From Pelargonium nanum (Eukaryota > Streptophyta > Magnoliopsida > Geraniales > Geraniaceae), in contig JAYMTF010000617.1 in the NCBI GenBank assembly GCA_036897485.1, positions 1 to 32,751 of the forward strand: a stretch of DNA of 32,751 nt, read 5' to 3'. The notes under the pieces were generated by a model that was not told where the DNA came from, ran no database searches, and was given only the letters and a program-made list of their open reading frames with translations. Position 1 is the first letter of the stretch; every line of letters starts with the position of its first letter. This document shows, in pieces, positions 10,601 to 20,992 of the stretch. Made by a program: the position numbers and the translations under genes.

Positions 10601-13600
10601 CAAAGTTGCCTGCAATTGTTCCTTTTCGAATTAGCTTCTTCATGGTAGCTAGGTCGGGCTCAACTCCCTCAAGATACTTCTCCATAGTATCGTCGTCGAG
10701 CTCGACTATAATTTCTAATATCTGTGAGCGATAGTCATCAGCCAACTCCTGAAGATCGGCAGGAATATCCACATACGAAAACTTAGCCCCCAACTCTTCT
10801 CCTGACCACACTATAGCTTTCATCCTCAGAAGATCAACAACTCCTTCAAAATTATCTTCTGCACCAATCGGTATTTGAAGCACAAGTGGTTTAGCACCCA
10901 AGTTTGTTACTATCATGTCTCTTGTCCGGAAAAAGTTTGCTCCAAGACGATCCATTTTATTGACAAAGCAAATTCTGGGTACCCCGTATCTGTCAGCCTG
11001 CCTCCACACAGTTTCAGATTGTGGTTCCACACCAGCAACACTGTCAAACAAGCATATAGCACCATCCAAAACCCTCAGAGCTCGCTCCACCTCGAGTGTG
11101 AAGTCAACGTGGCCAGGAGTGTCAATGATGTTGATCCGATGATTGTCCCAAAATGTGGTTGTTGCGGCTGAGGTAATTGTAATTCCTCTTTCTTGTTCTT
11201 GCTCCATCCAATCCATGGTCGCTGTTCCCTCATGTACCTCCCCGATTTTATAGTTCCTTCCAGTGTAGTATAGGATCCGTTCAGTTGTAGTAGTCTTTCC
11301 TGCATCTATGTGCGCCATAATCCCAATATTGCGATAGTCCTTCAATGGTATTGTACGCTTTGACTCTGAAAAAACAAAGATGAAGAAATGAATACATATA
11401 CGTGGAGTTAGCGACTAAACAAAAATTAGCACAAGTTCTATGATAAATGACAAAACACAATTCAACTGCCTAAATTACATGGACACCAAAATGCACAAGC
11501 CGATTTAAGTCTCTCATTAGCATTTTAAACCACTGAGCTTAATTTTCCAACACCAAAGAAAACTTTTTTTTTATAGGCACACCATCTATAAAAGTACATC
11601 ATAAATGCTAAGTTAGAATTCAACAATAGCACCATTACTAATATACTTTGGAGTTGCAATACCTTACGGATTTCAATAATCTCAGAGAAAACTTACGTAC
11701 TTCTCTGAGAAACTACCAGTAGCAACACGATAAAGGTCCCCAAATCTTTACGAGTAGAAGAGACATGGAACTTTGTATAATTGTCTTTATTTACTGATGA
11801 AGTAAAGAGGACTAAGCTATCAACAAGCCTAAAAAGGACATGAACTTCTAAAAAATCCCACCATTCATTCACATGGAATGCATGAAGTCCTAAGAACATA
11901 CTAATTCAATTCATATGCGCATAGGACTTAAAAATAGTGAAATTTGCCGTAAACAACTTTTGAACTCATTCTATCTCAAACAAAAAACAAGGATCACTTT
12001 TGAGTACAATTTCTAAACTATGGCATCATTGTCCTTCAAGTGCTATATATGATGTTCCAAAAGTCAGCAAAAAAACATCCTTTCGTTTGAAAATGATTGA
12101 ACGAGAAAGTTAAGTAACATTTCTCCCTAAAAGATAAACACAACCTACTTACTCATAACACAATCTACTATCAAGAAACAGAACAAAACCCACTTGGAAC
12201 AAAAATAAAATAAAAGAACACTAAGCTCACCTGCAAATTCTCGTCAAATAACCACCAAACAATACAAAATGGCAATCAACTATAAAGACAACACCAACCC
12301 AATTTTTTAGCAGCAACTTTCAACCACATTATCAAATTACAACACAAAATTAAGTAACTGATCAAAACCCAAAACCAAATACATGAGATTCAAAAATCAT
12401 CTTCCTCATTAAAATCACTGATAGAAACAGAACAAAACCCAATTGAAAAGAAAAAAAAACACTAAGCACACATATGTAAAATTCTCATCAAATAGACAGA
12501 AATGACCCCCAAATAATACAAAATGGCAATCAATTATAAAGATAACACCAACCCAATTGTTGGTTTTCAATTTGTCAGTCACATTATCAAATTGAAAGAC
12601 AAAATGAAGAAACTAACTCCAAAAGTAGCTTCCCCGTTAATTCAAATATCCAGAAAATAGCCACAACTATAGAAGACAACACCAATCACAATATCAAATT
12701 GGAAAACATTAAGCAACTAATCACAAACCCAAAAGTAGCTTCCACAGTAAATTCACTGAATTGCATGCATAATAATTCAACAATCCAGCAAATGGGTAAT
12801 GAGAGAGAAACAGAACAAAACCCAATTGAAAAGAAAAGAAAAACATTAAGCACACAAAAACTGCAAATTCTCATCAAATAGACAGAAATGACCCCAAAAT
12901 AATACAAAACAGCAATCAATTATAAAGATAACACCAACCCAATTGCTGGTTTTCAATTGTCAGTCACATTATCAAATTGAAAGACAAAAGTAAGGAACTA
13001 ACTCCAAAAGCAGCTTCCCCATTAATTCAAATATCCAGAATATGGGCACAACTATAAAAGACAACAGCAGCATGAACTTTTAAAAGCAACTTTCAATCAA
13101 AATATCGAATTGGAACACTTAAGCAACTAATTGCAAACCCAAATACATAAAATTCAAAAATCAGCTTCCTCATTAAAATCACTCAAAGAAACAGAACAAA
13201 ACCCAATTGAAAAGAAATAAAAGACATTAAGCACACAAAAACTGTAAAATTCTCATCAAACAGACCTCCAAATAATACAAAATGGCAATCAATTATAAAG
13301 ATAGCACCAACCCAATTGCTGGTTTTCAATTGTCAAATCACATTATCAAATTGAAAGACAATTTTAAGGAACTAACTCCAAAAATAGCTTCCCCAATTGC
13401 ATGAACTTTTATAAGCAACTTTCAAACACAATATCAAATTGAAACACTTTAAGCAACTAATCACAAACCCAAAAAAGTAGCTTCCACAGTAAATTCACTG
13501 AATTGCATGCACATTAATTCAACAATCCATCAAATGGGTAATGAGAGAGAAACAGAACAAAACCCAATTGAACAAAACCAAAAAAGTGCTTAAACTGAAA

Positions 13601-13927
13601 CACTTTAAGCAACTAATTGTGAATTGCATGCACATTAATTCAACAATCCATCAAATGGGTAATGAGAGAGAGACCTTCAGCTGCCATGGCGAAGACAGAG
13701 AAGCTTCTTCGGCTCTGTTGGCGTAAAGATGAGAGCTTTGAGGATTTTGAAGTGACCCGCAAGCCACCCACGAACTGTGAAGCCGAAGAGGAAATGGAAG
13801 AAGAAGACGAAGCGCGAGCTGGGAGGCCCAGGAAGCGAGAAGGGTGGAGAGGAACGACCGGTCGTCTCTGAGACCCATTGAAATTGCAGACCGTTGAGGT
13901 CGCTATTCTCACAGTCTCTGACGCCAT
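7630..13927 (-). CDS. SCO1: Chloroplast elongation factor G (SCO1 type)
   Basis: Plastid translational GTPase that drives tRNA-mRNA translocation on the 70S-type chloroplast ribosome. Exons on the minus strand are 13927-13675, 11365-9951, 9274-8762 and 7800-7630; phases close to give 783 aa, the same length I recall for Arabidopsis SCO1. Residues 1 to about 80 are a Ser-rich transit peptide ([20 protein letters not shown] onward) ending near [10 protein letters not shown]. GTPase motifs follow: AHIDAGKT (102-109), RGITI (144-148), DTPGH (166-170) and NKMD (220-223). Domain II, domain III ([21 protein letters not shown] region), domain IV ([20 protein letters not shown]) and the C-terminal domain V ([20 protein letters not shown]) are all present. 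It ends in KEQEEVAA. The first intron is 2309 bp and repeat-rich; introns 2 (676 bp) and 3 (961 bp) also carry repeats. Confidence 0.97.
7870..8028. mobile_element. hAT-like MITE remnant in EF-G intron 3
   Basis: The segment carries GGTTTGACCAGCCCGACCC near one end and GGGTTCATATCCAAATTG then TTAGCTCTA at the other. CCCGACCC/GGGTT-rich sequence with a TAGAGCTNNCAA end is typical of a common plant hAT-type MITE family. Only the right end is clear, and no target duplication is identified. Confidence 0.4.
8388..8430. repeat. 21-bp tandem duplication in EF-G intron 3
   Basis: The word AAATTCTAACGTATTGTGTA plus C occurs at 8388-8408 and 8410-8430, a period of 22 bases, without difference. It abuts the SINE-like array. 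Confidence 0.8.
8420..8697 (-). repeat. Tandem array of three Au-like SINE segments in EF-G intron 3
   Basis: On the minus strand, three units about 110 bases apart begin with a tRNA A-box-like word: TTGGTGCAACGGTAAGG (near 8686), TTGAGC... and TTGCGC/ACGCAATGGTAAG (near 8576), and TTGGCGCAATGGTAAG (near 8467). The first two continue with TTGTTG(C/T)CTTGTGAC, a decayed B-box region (TTCAAGTC-like) and GGGTAA...GC(A/G)T. This order matches the plant Au SINE family: A box, GTTGTGACC, B box, GGGTAAGGCTGCGTAC. The third unit lacks the B-box part. Amplification as a tandem trimer, rather than separate insertions with poly(T) or A tails, is unusual. Confidence 0.55.
9717..9811. repeat. Microsatellite (CATA/TA)n in EF-G intron 2
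   Basis: About 95 bases consist almost only of ATACATAC and TATATACA steps. On the minus strand it reads as an in-frame Tyr/Ile/Val/Cys/Met-rich extension of the exon 2 frame, but it lies beyond the exon 2 donor at 9950-9949. Confidence 0.9.
12175..13673 (-). repeat. Higher-order tandem repeat filling EF-G intron 1
   Basis: Units start with GAAACAGAACAAAACCC at 12175, 12424, 12807, 13188 and 13549 (plus-strand reading), spacings 249, 383, 381 and 361, with a last short copy. Each unit shares blocks such as ATTCTCATCAAATAGAC, CAATCAATTATAAAGA and ACCAACCCAATTG. Two kinds of tail alternate. Units 1 and 3 end in a TTCCTCATTAAAATCACT block. Units 2, 4 and 5 end in an AATTGCATGCA...CAAATGGGTAATGAGAGAG block. 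So the basic dimer is about 764 bp. The last type-2 tail ends exactly at the intron's 5' splice site, so upstream copies carry donor-like words (minus: CTGTTTCTCTCTCATTACCC). Confidence 0.85.
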
Positions 13928-14640
13928 TTTTCTTCTTCGAGCTCTCTGTGTGAGCTCTTTTAGGGATAACGATAAATTTCAGAGGTTCTTATTTGTTCTT
14001 CGCTACTGTACAGTGCCCATTTCTGAATCTTTTAGATAATTTTAGTTTTTTATATAAATATTTGAAAATGAAGAGTTTCTGAAATTTGAGATGATTGACC
14101 TTTGTTTTGGGTGAAATCACAGGAATGCCATTGTTGAATATGAAGCTAATTGTGGGCCTTGGTCCAAAGAAAATGCGCTAAGCGCGATTCAGACGTGACA
14201 ATTCAAATTTTGAATCGGATTTTATCATGGTCGGGTTGGTAATGTTTAAGTTGTTAAGTAATTACCTTGTGGTGTTCTAGTGTTTATAGACAATTTCATT
14301 GACTGATGTTCAGCTATTGCAGTAGCAGCTCCCTCTTTTCAGACCTTCAGTGCTCTCACAAAAGATTTGATCGTAAGAGTAACAAACCTCCGACATATCT
14401 CTTAGAAGCAGTTGTTCCTAACATAAAGACTATTGTTCGATCTTTGAAAATCAAATTGAAGAGCTTTAGAAAGAATCTATAAGTCTCTTGGCAAAAAAAT
14501 CAGTCGAAGACAGTTTGACTTCCTAAAACTTAGAAAAGCTCAAATATGTAACTAGTTTGGGTGTCCTTTTGCATGTCAATAATGAAGAATTAGTTTGCAC
14601 TTCAATTGCTTGGCCCAATAAAGCAAAGTTGTATTGTTTT
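13928..14640. other. EF-G upstream region
   Basis: This is the 5' leader and promoter side of EF-G on the minus strand. No other gene is visible. The sequence is AT-rich with no repeat I can name; the part 14330-14560 has modest complexity but no convincing frame. Confidence 0.4.
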
Positions 14641-15161
14641 TGTTGGAATATAATATTAAAAGAATAAATGAGGACTTTAAATACAAGATTGAGCTTTTAG
14701 TTGAGTTGGTTCTCTAACATGGTATCAGAGCTTGAGGTCATAGGTTCAAATCTTGACACTCCCAAAATTTGTATAATTAAATTATTTATATATTATCTCT
14801 CATCCTTCAAGCTCATTTAGGCTCTCTATCTTCTCATATTGGGTTTTCTATACAACTCTTCACCTATCTTTGAAGCCCACTTTGGCCCTCTATCTTCTTC
14901 TATATCGGGTCCACTTAGGCACTCTACCTTCTCCTATCGGGCTACCCACAAAAAAAAAAGTTAATATAGGGTATGAGCTCATATCTATCTCTTCGGTCCA
15001 CCCATAAAAACGGAAACGAGATCCTATCTATCTCTCTTCGGTCCACTTGCAAAGCCATAACGGGCTTGCACGTGAGGGGACGTGTTGGAATATAATATTA
15101 AAAGAATAAATGAGGACTTCAACTACAAACTTGAGCTTTTAGTTGAGTTGGTTCTCTAACA
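14641..15161 (+). mobile_element. TRIM (terminal-repeat retrotransposon in miniature), looks whole
   Basis: Two 79-bp terminal repeats (14641-14719 and 15083-15161) start TGTTGG and end TAACA. A primer-binding site TGGTATCAGAGC, complementary to the 3' end of plant initiator tRNA-Met, follows the left repeat at once (14720-14731). A purine-rich tract (GTGAGGGGA, about 15071-15079) precedes the right repeat. The 5-bp target duplication GTTTT is perfect (14636-14640 and 15162-15166). The 363-bp interior has no coding capacity, as expected of TRIMs, which are moved by enzymes from other elements. The terminal repeats differ at about 5% of positions, suggesting an insertion age of a few million years, with wide error on so short a repeat. 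Confidence 0.93.
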
Positions 15162-15807
15162 GTTTTATCTAGCCACTAAGTGACGGGATAAGTTAGAGTT
15201 AGGAAAAAGTCGACCATTTAAAACATGTGTTTTTTTTTACCGGCCCAAATTTCTTGGTATAATGAATCTAATAGTTTGTTAATTGTTAACCCAATTTGTT
15301 GCAAATGAGAACTGAATTTCTTGGAAATGGCAGTTCTGTTATTAGAGGGATTTTTTGTGAGTAGAAATTAAATGTCTATATAGAATAAAATGATTTATTT
15401 CCAGACAAAAAAGAAATGAAAATTTTCAATTGGTTTTGATCCATGAGTGACAAGGGCTGTGAAGTGGCCACGTAGCTCAAAATTTATATCCACGAGTATA
15501 TGATGTGAACCATGTAGGCCCATGAAATGACAGATTTGGACTTTTGAGAGTTCCTAGTAGGCCCACTTAGTTCGAATGGGCTTGGGCCTAGGATTCAAGC
15601 CCAATCTTATTTTGGACACATTCATGAAACACTCCATGAGAAAGATTAGGTTACGGTCAAAATTTTCAAGACATTGAATTATATAGTTATTTGAAACATT
15701 TTTAAGGCCAACGTTTGAAACATAAGGTACAACGTGTGACTCTTAATAAATGAGAGTTTGTTTGGTAACATAAGTACGTAAGTAACAACAATAATTAACG
15801 ACCCATT
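15162..15807. other. Spacer between TRIM and CACTA element
   Basis: No gene, RNA gene or clear repeat is visible in this AT-rich stretch. Confidence 0.4.
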
Positions 15808-16118
15808 CACTACAAGAATTCTTATTTTTGGCGACAACCAAAAATAAGTTGTCGCCATGAGTTGGGCTTAGTATCAATGACTATTGGACTGACATGGATA
15901 AAAGCCCAGTGATAGTGAAAATTTGAGTTTTTTATACTTTTGGTGACAGCTTTTCTGTCGCACAAATCTATACTTTCCATGACAAACCAGCTCCAGTCGT
16001 GCACATGAGACTTTTGGTGACAAGACATTTGGTTACAACCAATTATTGACTTTCCGCGACAGGATAGAGGTTTGAGCGACTGGATTGGCTGTCGTGGAAA
16101 GTGAAATTTCTTGTAGTG
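15808..16118. mobile_element. Non-autonomous CACTA (En/Spm) miniature element
   Basis: The 311-bp element starts CACTACAAGAATTC and ends GAAATTTCTTGTAGTG, the terminal inverted repeat of CACTA transposons. A perfect 3-bp target duplication ATT flanks it (15805-15807 and 16119-16121), the length expected of this superfamily. Subterminal words GGCGACAACC, GTCGCC, GGTGACA and GTCGTGG recur in both orientations, as expected for transposase-binding repeats. There is no transposase. Open frames crossing it, such as the minus-strand one at 15822-16211, are chance. Confidence 0.9.
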
Positions 16119-17571
16119 ATTCCTGCTAACGGCCCGCAAGTCATCACTAATGCAATAAGGACCCACTCTACGTACCAGAGTCGTGCCAATAAAGAATGAC
16201 ATGATAAACATACTAACGGTTTTTGTCCTAGCTGTTTGAGCGAGCTTAGTCTGATTCCGGCCTGCGAGCTATCACTAGCACGAACCACACGAAGTGACCA
16301 GATAAATATACTTGTTTGTGTGTTTTCTTTTCCGGTTCATTTGTCAGCCTAACATTTTTCAGATCGAATTTGAAAATGATCAAAAACAGTAGAACACCAC
16401 AATCACTTGTAACCCTTTTCCAAAAGCTCTTTAATTAGTGTCACATCACAAGAGTTTTGAATCCAAACTGATGCTTTTCTTGCATATAAAATATGCTGTC
16501 AGTTTCAAGAATCGCACATAGATTGTATATAAAGTTGATGAGTTTGTATATAATTAATTTACATGGTAGGGTTAAGAAGATAAGTTAGCATCCATGAACA
16601 TTGAAAAATGGACATTAAGGAACTTTTTGACTTATCATATCCAACTAAAGCTAAGATTTTGTCACTTGCAAGTAAAGAGAATTAGATCAACTTGTCCAAA
16701 ATTATATAGAGGTAATAGTTAAGAAAATGATACCGTACCTTTCAACTTTGCCGTCTAAGAAAAGATTACGAAAGATATTGCGTTCGACTCTATCCTCAAT
16801 AGTGTCATATAATATATGTTCATGAAAGTTTAAAGAATTGCTATGCACAATAGGTTGGTTAACTAACCTAAGAACTGTTTTTTCTTGATGATTTGGACAC
16901 TTTTTAAGATCCATGATGCCAAATAATAATGTCACTTGGAGTCTGAGAGATGAACACACACGTTAAAGTGAAAAATTAGTGGCAATAAAATAGAATAACT
17001 CATATCAGACGCGAGAGAATTATAACACAACAAAGAGAACATAGAGATCGCGAGTAGAGAATCTCACAATTTCTCCATTAGTGGGTGATAATGCCATTAA
17101 TTCTTGAATCGATTGAATGATGGCAATATCATTATGACATTGTCACTTGCACTAATGGATCTTTGGCTAGAATACATACTTGGGTGTGCCAATCGGACGT
17201 CTTCATTGCTTGGTGGTACATCCCTACTCACCCGCTTGGTGCAGTACAAGAAGTCATGTCATGGCGTTCGACTGTATATCTAGCTAAGACCACTTCTAGG
17301 CTGGCAGAGTTCCACACACAATGTTGGACTTTTGTGTTGTCACGTGAGTTAGACGTAGGGTGAGACGTCACATCGTAGTGTGCAATATATGTTGTGCCTC
17401 ACGCCATATATATCAAATTCTATTTGACTATCGCTTGTCCCTTTCCTTCGACTTTAACCCCCCAAGTGTGAGTGTTCGACATGTAAGTAAGAGTTGGTAC
17501 ATACATTACATAATGATTACGGGGAAAATTCATGATATGTCATGTATTAAAAAGTTGAAAATGAGGCTGAT
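16119..17571. other. Spacer without a recognised gene
   Basis: Mostly AT-rich. About 16130-16210 and 16240-16315 look like a degenerate direct repeat (shared gcRagtcatcacta and gaYaaaYatact words). The less AT-rich part 17150-17500 has a different base composition from its surroundings and may be a fragment of a mobile element, but I recognise no family and no intact frame. Confidence 0.35.
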
Positions 17572-17581
17572 ATGTGAAAAA

Positions 17582-17780
17582 TGACTAAGGCATGTTGGGC
17601 CAAGCGGTTGATGCGCTTTGAATTTCCTTTGAGGTTTTAGGTTCGAGCCTCCTTGCCAACGGTATGGGGTGAGATTTATGGGTTTAAGGGGACTAACAAC
17701 TAACTCGGGTGACGCTCCCACTAAGGAGTGAGAAACACTGACCTTTGTAGACTTGCTGTCCCGTCGCTTATAAAAAAAAA
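17582..17780 (+). mobile_element. tRNA-derived SINE with perfect target duplication
   Basis: The body carries a tRNA-like A box (TGGGCCAAGCGGTTGATGC, from 17596) and, about 30 bases on, a B box (GGTTCGAGCCT, 17640-17650). A unique 3' part ends in TTATAAAAAAAAA. The 10-bp target duplication ATGTGAAAAA is perfect (17572-17581 and 17781-17790). It is 199 bp long, in the normal range of plant SINEs. The tail and intact duplication suggest a fairly young insertion. Confidence 0.9.
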
Positions 17781-17790
17781 ATGTGAAAAA

Positions 17791-18658
17791 GGAAAAAATC
17801 AAATATGATCGGACACACTTTGATTGATCACATGCATAGGAGACAAAATTTTACACAAAACATTGGGAATCAAACCAAAATATTATAATCAATAGTCAAA
17901 AGCCACACATGCATGTGTATGAGTTCTTATCTTTATAGTTGCATAGTCCAAAGATTCGATCTGGTTCTAAAACTAAATCTAAGTTTGGTCAGAGATTCTT
18001 TGCTATGGGTGTCTTCAACATGTTACAGTTGTAAACTTCTAATGAAATTTCAATTATTTGTATACTCTTACATTTTGAACTTAAATCTATCCTAAATCAT
18101 TAGAATTTTAAGGTTCTTGCAGTGAGTGACAAACAAAGAGAGATCAACATCATTCAAGCAAGACAAAAGCTTGGTACTAAGTACTAACCCTTATTAATTA
18201 AGTCAAATCTTTTTGTACCTATAATAACCCATCCAAAAATATAAAATTTACCCCTAAAATTGGGTTTTCACTAGTAAAAACTAACGGATTTTGAGATTTA
18301 TTTGTCACGACATAAAGTAGTGAGATTTTCTTTGTGTTTCAGATTTATATTTTGTATGCAGGCCAAAAAAATGAAGAGCAAAAGTATCGTTTCACGGTTC
18401 TATAACTGTTATCAACCGATTTTTAGAGAGTAACCAAAAGCTATCAGTTTCGTAAGAAAATTTAAATCTTAGACTCGTAAACAGTGCAACGTGTGGATAC
18501 ATAGAGATTCAACCCATTTTATTATCCAACCTTTACACATTAACCAGCAAGCTTATGTCATAAACATGAACATTACACTACTTAGAGCCAAGTTCTATTT
18601 CAATATATCATATATAAATATACATTCACACCAGACCTAGCCATCAAAAACCCTAAAC
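17791..18658. other. Spacer downstream of PMEI
   Basis: AT-rich; no gene seen. About 18540-18658 should hold the 3' untranslated region of the PMEI gene on the minus strand. Confidence 0.4.
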
Positions 18659-19255
18659 CTAGGGCTTCTCAGCTTTGTGCCTTGACGCAAACCGATTAAC
18701 CAGCGCAAGCGCATTACTAGTCACCTGAGCAACCCCCAAAACTCGCCGGCGAACCACCGGTTTCACACCTCCGTCCATGCCACGTCCGGCGAATCCGTCA
18801 AAACAAGTGTTCTCGTCGGTGAGAGCTGCACTGACCCATGTCTGCACATTGCTCATGTGCCACATAAAATCTTGTACTCCCATTGGTCCGTTCATTGTTC
18901 CGAGCTCCTTCACCGACTGGCCGAGCCGGTCCACGCCGTCGGCGAGGTTCTCTAGGCAGTCTATCACGGCCTGGCGCTCTCTGGGCTTCATGCCTCGGAC
19001 CGCCGTTAGCTTGGAGATGAATGTTGCGGCGGATTGAGCCCGGGCGAGGCTGACGGAGAGGGCGGTCCGGGCTAGGCGGTGCTCGCTTTGTTGGATGGCG
19101 TTGGCGTAGCCGGAGAGGCAATTGATGCATACGTCGGGGTAGCGAGTGGCCCGGCACGAGGACTTGATGAAGTCGGTAGGGTTGGAGGCTGCGGCGCCGG
19201 AGATGAAGAGGATGGAGAAGGGAATGAGGAGGGAGAGGAAGGTGAGGTTTGCCAT
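18659..19255 (-). CDS. Pectin methylesterase / invertase inhibitor domain protein (PMEI)
   Basis: A secreted inhibitor of the cell wall. Family members form a four-helix bundle that binds pectin methylesterase or acid invertase in the apoplast; which of the two this one binds cannot be told from sequence. Single exon, 198 aa, the usual length. Residues 1 to about 23 form a signal peptide (MANLTFLSLLIPFSILFISG). The four conserved Cys are C34, C43, C100 and C151, expected to pair 1-2 and 3-4. Family motifs are CRATRYPDVC, VIDCLENLADGVDRL and WVSAALTDENTCFDGF. An additional Cys at 46 sits beside the first disulfide. The start is the first ATG of the frame and lies about 60 bases after a TATA box. 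Its moderately GC-rich coding sequence contrasts with the AT-rich flanks. Confidence 0.93.
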   Translation of the reverse strand: MANLTFLSLLIPFSILFISGAAASNPTDFIKSSCRATRYPDVCINCLSGYANAIQQSEHRLARTALSVSLARAQSAATFISKLTAVRGMKPRERQAVIDCLENLADGVDRLGQSVKELGTMNGPMGVQDFMWHMSNVQTWVSAALTDENTCFDGFAGRGMDGGVKPVVRRRVLGVAQVTSNALALVNRFASRHKAEKP

Positions 19256-19313
19256 GGTTTGGGAGGGGAGAGATGGGTTTAATTTGGTGAGTTGGATGAG
19301 TGCAAGAGAGTAG

Positions 19314-19321
19314 TATTTATA
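19314..19321 (-). promoter_or_regulatory. TATA box of the PMEI gene
   Basis: The minus strand reads CTATAAATAC here, an exact TATAAATA core, about 60 bases before the ATG at 19255. This implies a short 5' leader of roughly 30 bases. Confidence 0.7.
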
Positions 19322-19339
19322 GAGGTGAAAGGGTGCTTC

Positions 19340-19520
19340 TCATACCACTAAGCAGTGGGTCAACTGGTAAGATTTTGTTCTCACTTAACATTGGGTCTCG
19401 AGTTCCAATTTTTGAGAATGCAATTGTGCTTGGTAGAAAGCTTTATCGTCCTTGTGGTTCTTCCTGACTCGAATGAAGGCTAGTGTGAGTGTGATATGCC
19501 TTAAAGGTGTTGATCATGTG
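19340..19520 (+). mobile_element. Possible SINE remnant upstream of PMEI
   Basis: TGGGTCAACTGGTAAGATTT resembles a tRNA-type A box, and GGTCTCGAGTTCCA about 40 bases later resembles a B box, with a spacing typical of plant SINEs. No poly(A) end or target duplication was found. It would lie just upstream of the PMEI TATA box. Confidence 0.35.
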
Positions 19521-20992
19521 TTAATCGCGGGTCAACTTCGAATACCTCATAGTTAAAGGCCAAAAAATAGGTTGGTTCCTAACTTCTTCTAGATTCATTT
19601 TATAAAATGTCTTGTTTTGTAACTTTACTTGAAACTGAACGAAGCTGGAAGGAGATGACCAGTTAATGAAACTAGAGAAACGGACGACTTGAAATAGAGT
19701 TGTTTCTTTAAAAGAAAAAATGACACTTATTTTGATATTAAAATACAAGAGAAACATTACACTTAATTTTTTTTGCCATACAGAAGTTTGGAGTTAGAAG
19801 AACCTCATTTGCATCAATTTACCGAATATGATCCGTTTTTTCTCTTTTTAAGTTGCTGACGTGACACCTCCTTCCGATCTCAAAGTAAACTTACCAAACA
19901 AGCACTAAAAGATTGGCAGATGCACATGCTTTCTTCCCTTTGGCTCCTTTTTTTCTTTAATCATTTCTTGCTTTTGGTCATTAACCTCTTTACTATGTTT
20001 ATGCTTTCTACTTGTCTAGTAAAGAATTTAAAGCTTCCAAGTCACAACCATGCATATGATTCTTTAATTTTCCCTCTATATATATCCTCTAAGCATTCAA
20101 GTACAACTATATATTATATGGCACATATCACTTTCAATATCTACAAGTCTAACAAAAGTTGCAGAAATTTGAATTAGGTTTGTGACAGTACTGAAGCAAA
20201 TTAAGACCAAAGCTTGCAAGCAAAAAACAGCAATTAATTACCAGCAAAAGGTGTAATGCATACAATGGAAAATTATAGACTTAGTAGAATAGAGGAGACT
20301 AGTTAGACTCAATACTAATTAGAATGATCATTAATGTTAAGCAATTTGTTGTTTCTTTGAAGAATCTACTAGTAATCGATATTTAGGAAATACAAATTTG
20401 TGATCCAAAAAAGAGGTTCATCAAGAAATGTGTATCTTGACCACTAAGTCATCTCGACTTATTCATCAGAGCTGCTTTATAGACAATGTACTCGGCCTGA
20501 AAGATAAGCAAATTCAACCTCTCTATGTAACGACTTATACTTTCGTTGAAACGAACTCAATGAATTGTTTTAACTAACACATCACGTGAATATTGTTCAT
20601 AATTCATGTCGAACTAATTAACTAACTAAAAAATAGAAAGTTGACCTTTAACATTTTGAAATATATTTCATTTAAAAAGATAAAAATGATTTTTTTTAGT
20701 TGGGTGAGCTTAATGAATCTGACATACAGTTATTGTGTGGAGACTATAAAATCATTTTAGTACTGTTACCATCAATAAAAAGATGTGAGATCTGAATCAT
20801 ATTACTATACTAATCTCCACTCACAGATCTCTAATTTACTAATCTTAATTAACAGCTTAAAACCACAGTGAACTGCAACTTGGTTCAATTTCAATTGTTA
20901 ACAATGACTGACCAAGATATATATTGGCAATTTTAAATATGTGTCCACACCTCAATTCAGCATACCAGCTCAGGAGTCAGACAAGTGTGTAT
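19521..20992. other. AT-rich spacer
   Basis: No gene is supported. The 85-codon open frame at 19920-20177 is hydrophobic and of low complexity, with no recognisable family. No RNA gene or clear repeat is seen. Confidence 0.35.

Noticed and set aside
12175-13673. Regular repeats considered as a CRISPR-like array or satellite DNA
   Set aside because: Units are about 380 bp, diverged and intronic in a plant gene; there are no short identical repeats with unique spacers.
15822-16211. 129-codon minus-strand frame
   Set aside because: It runs across the CACTA miniature and its flank, with no protein-family feature.
17150-17500. Less AT-rich block suspected to be an old gene or retroelement piece
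   Set aside because: No frame or family could be recognised, so it is only noted as unexplained.
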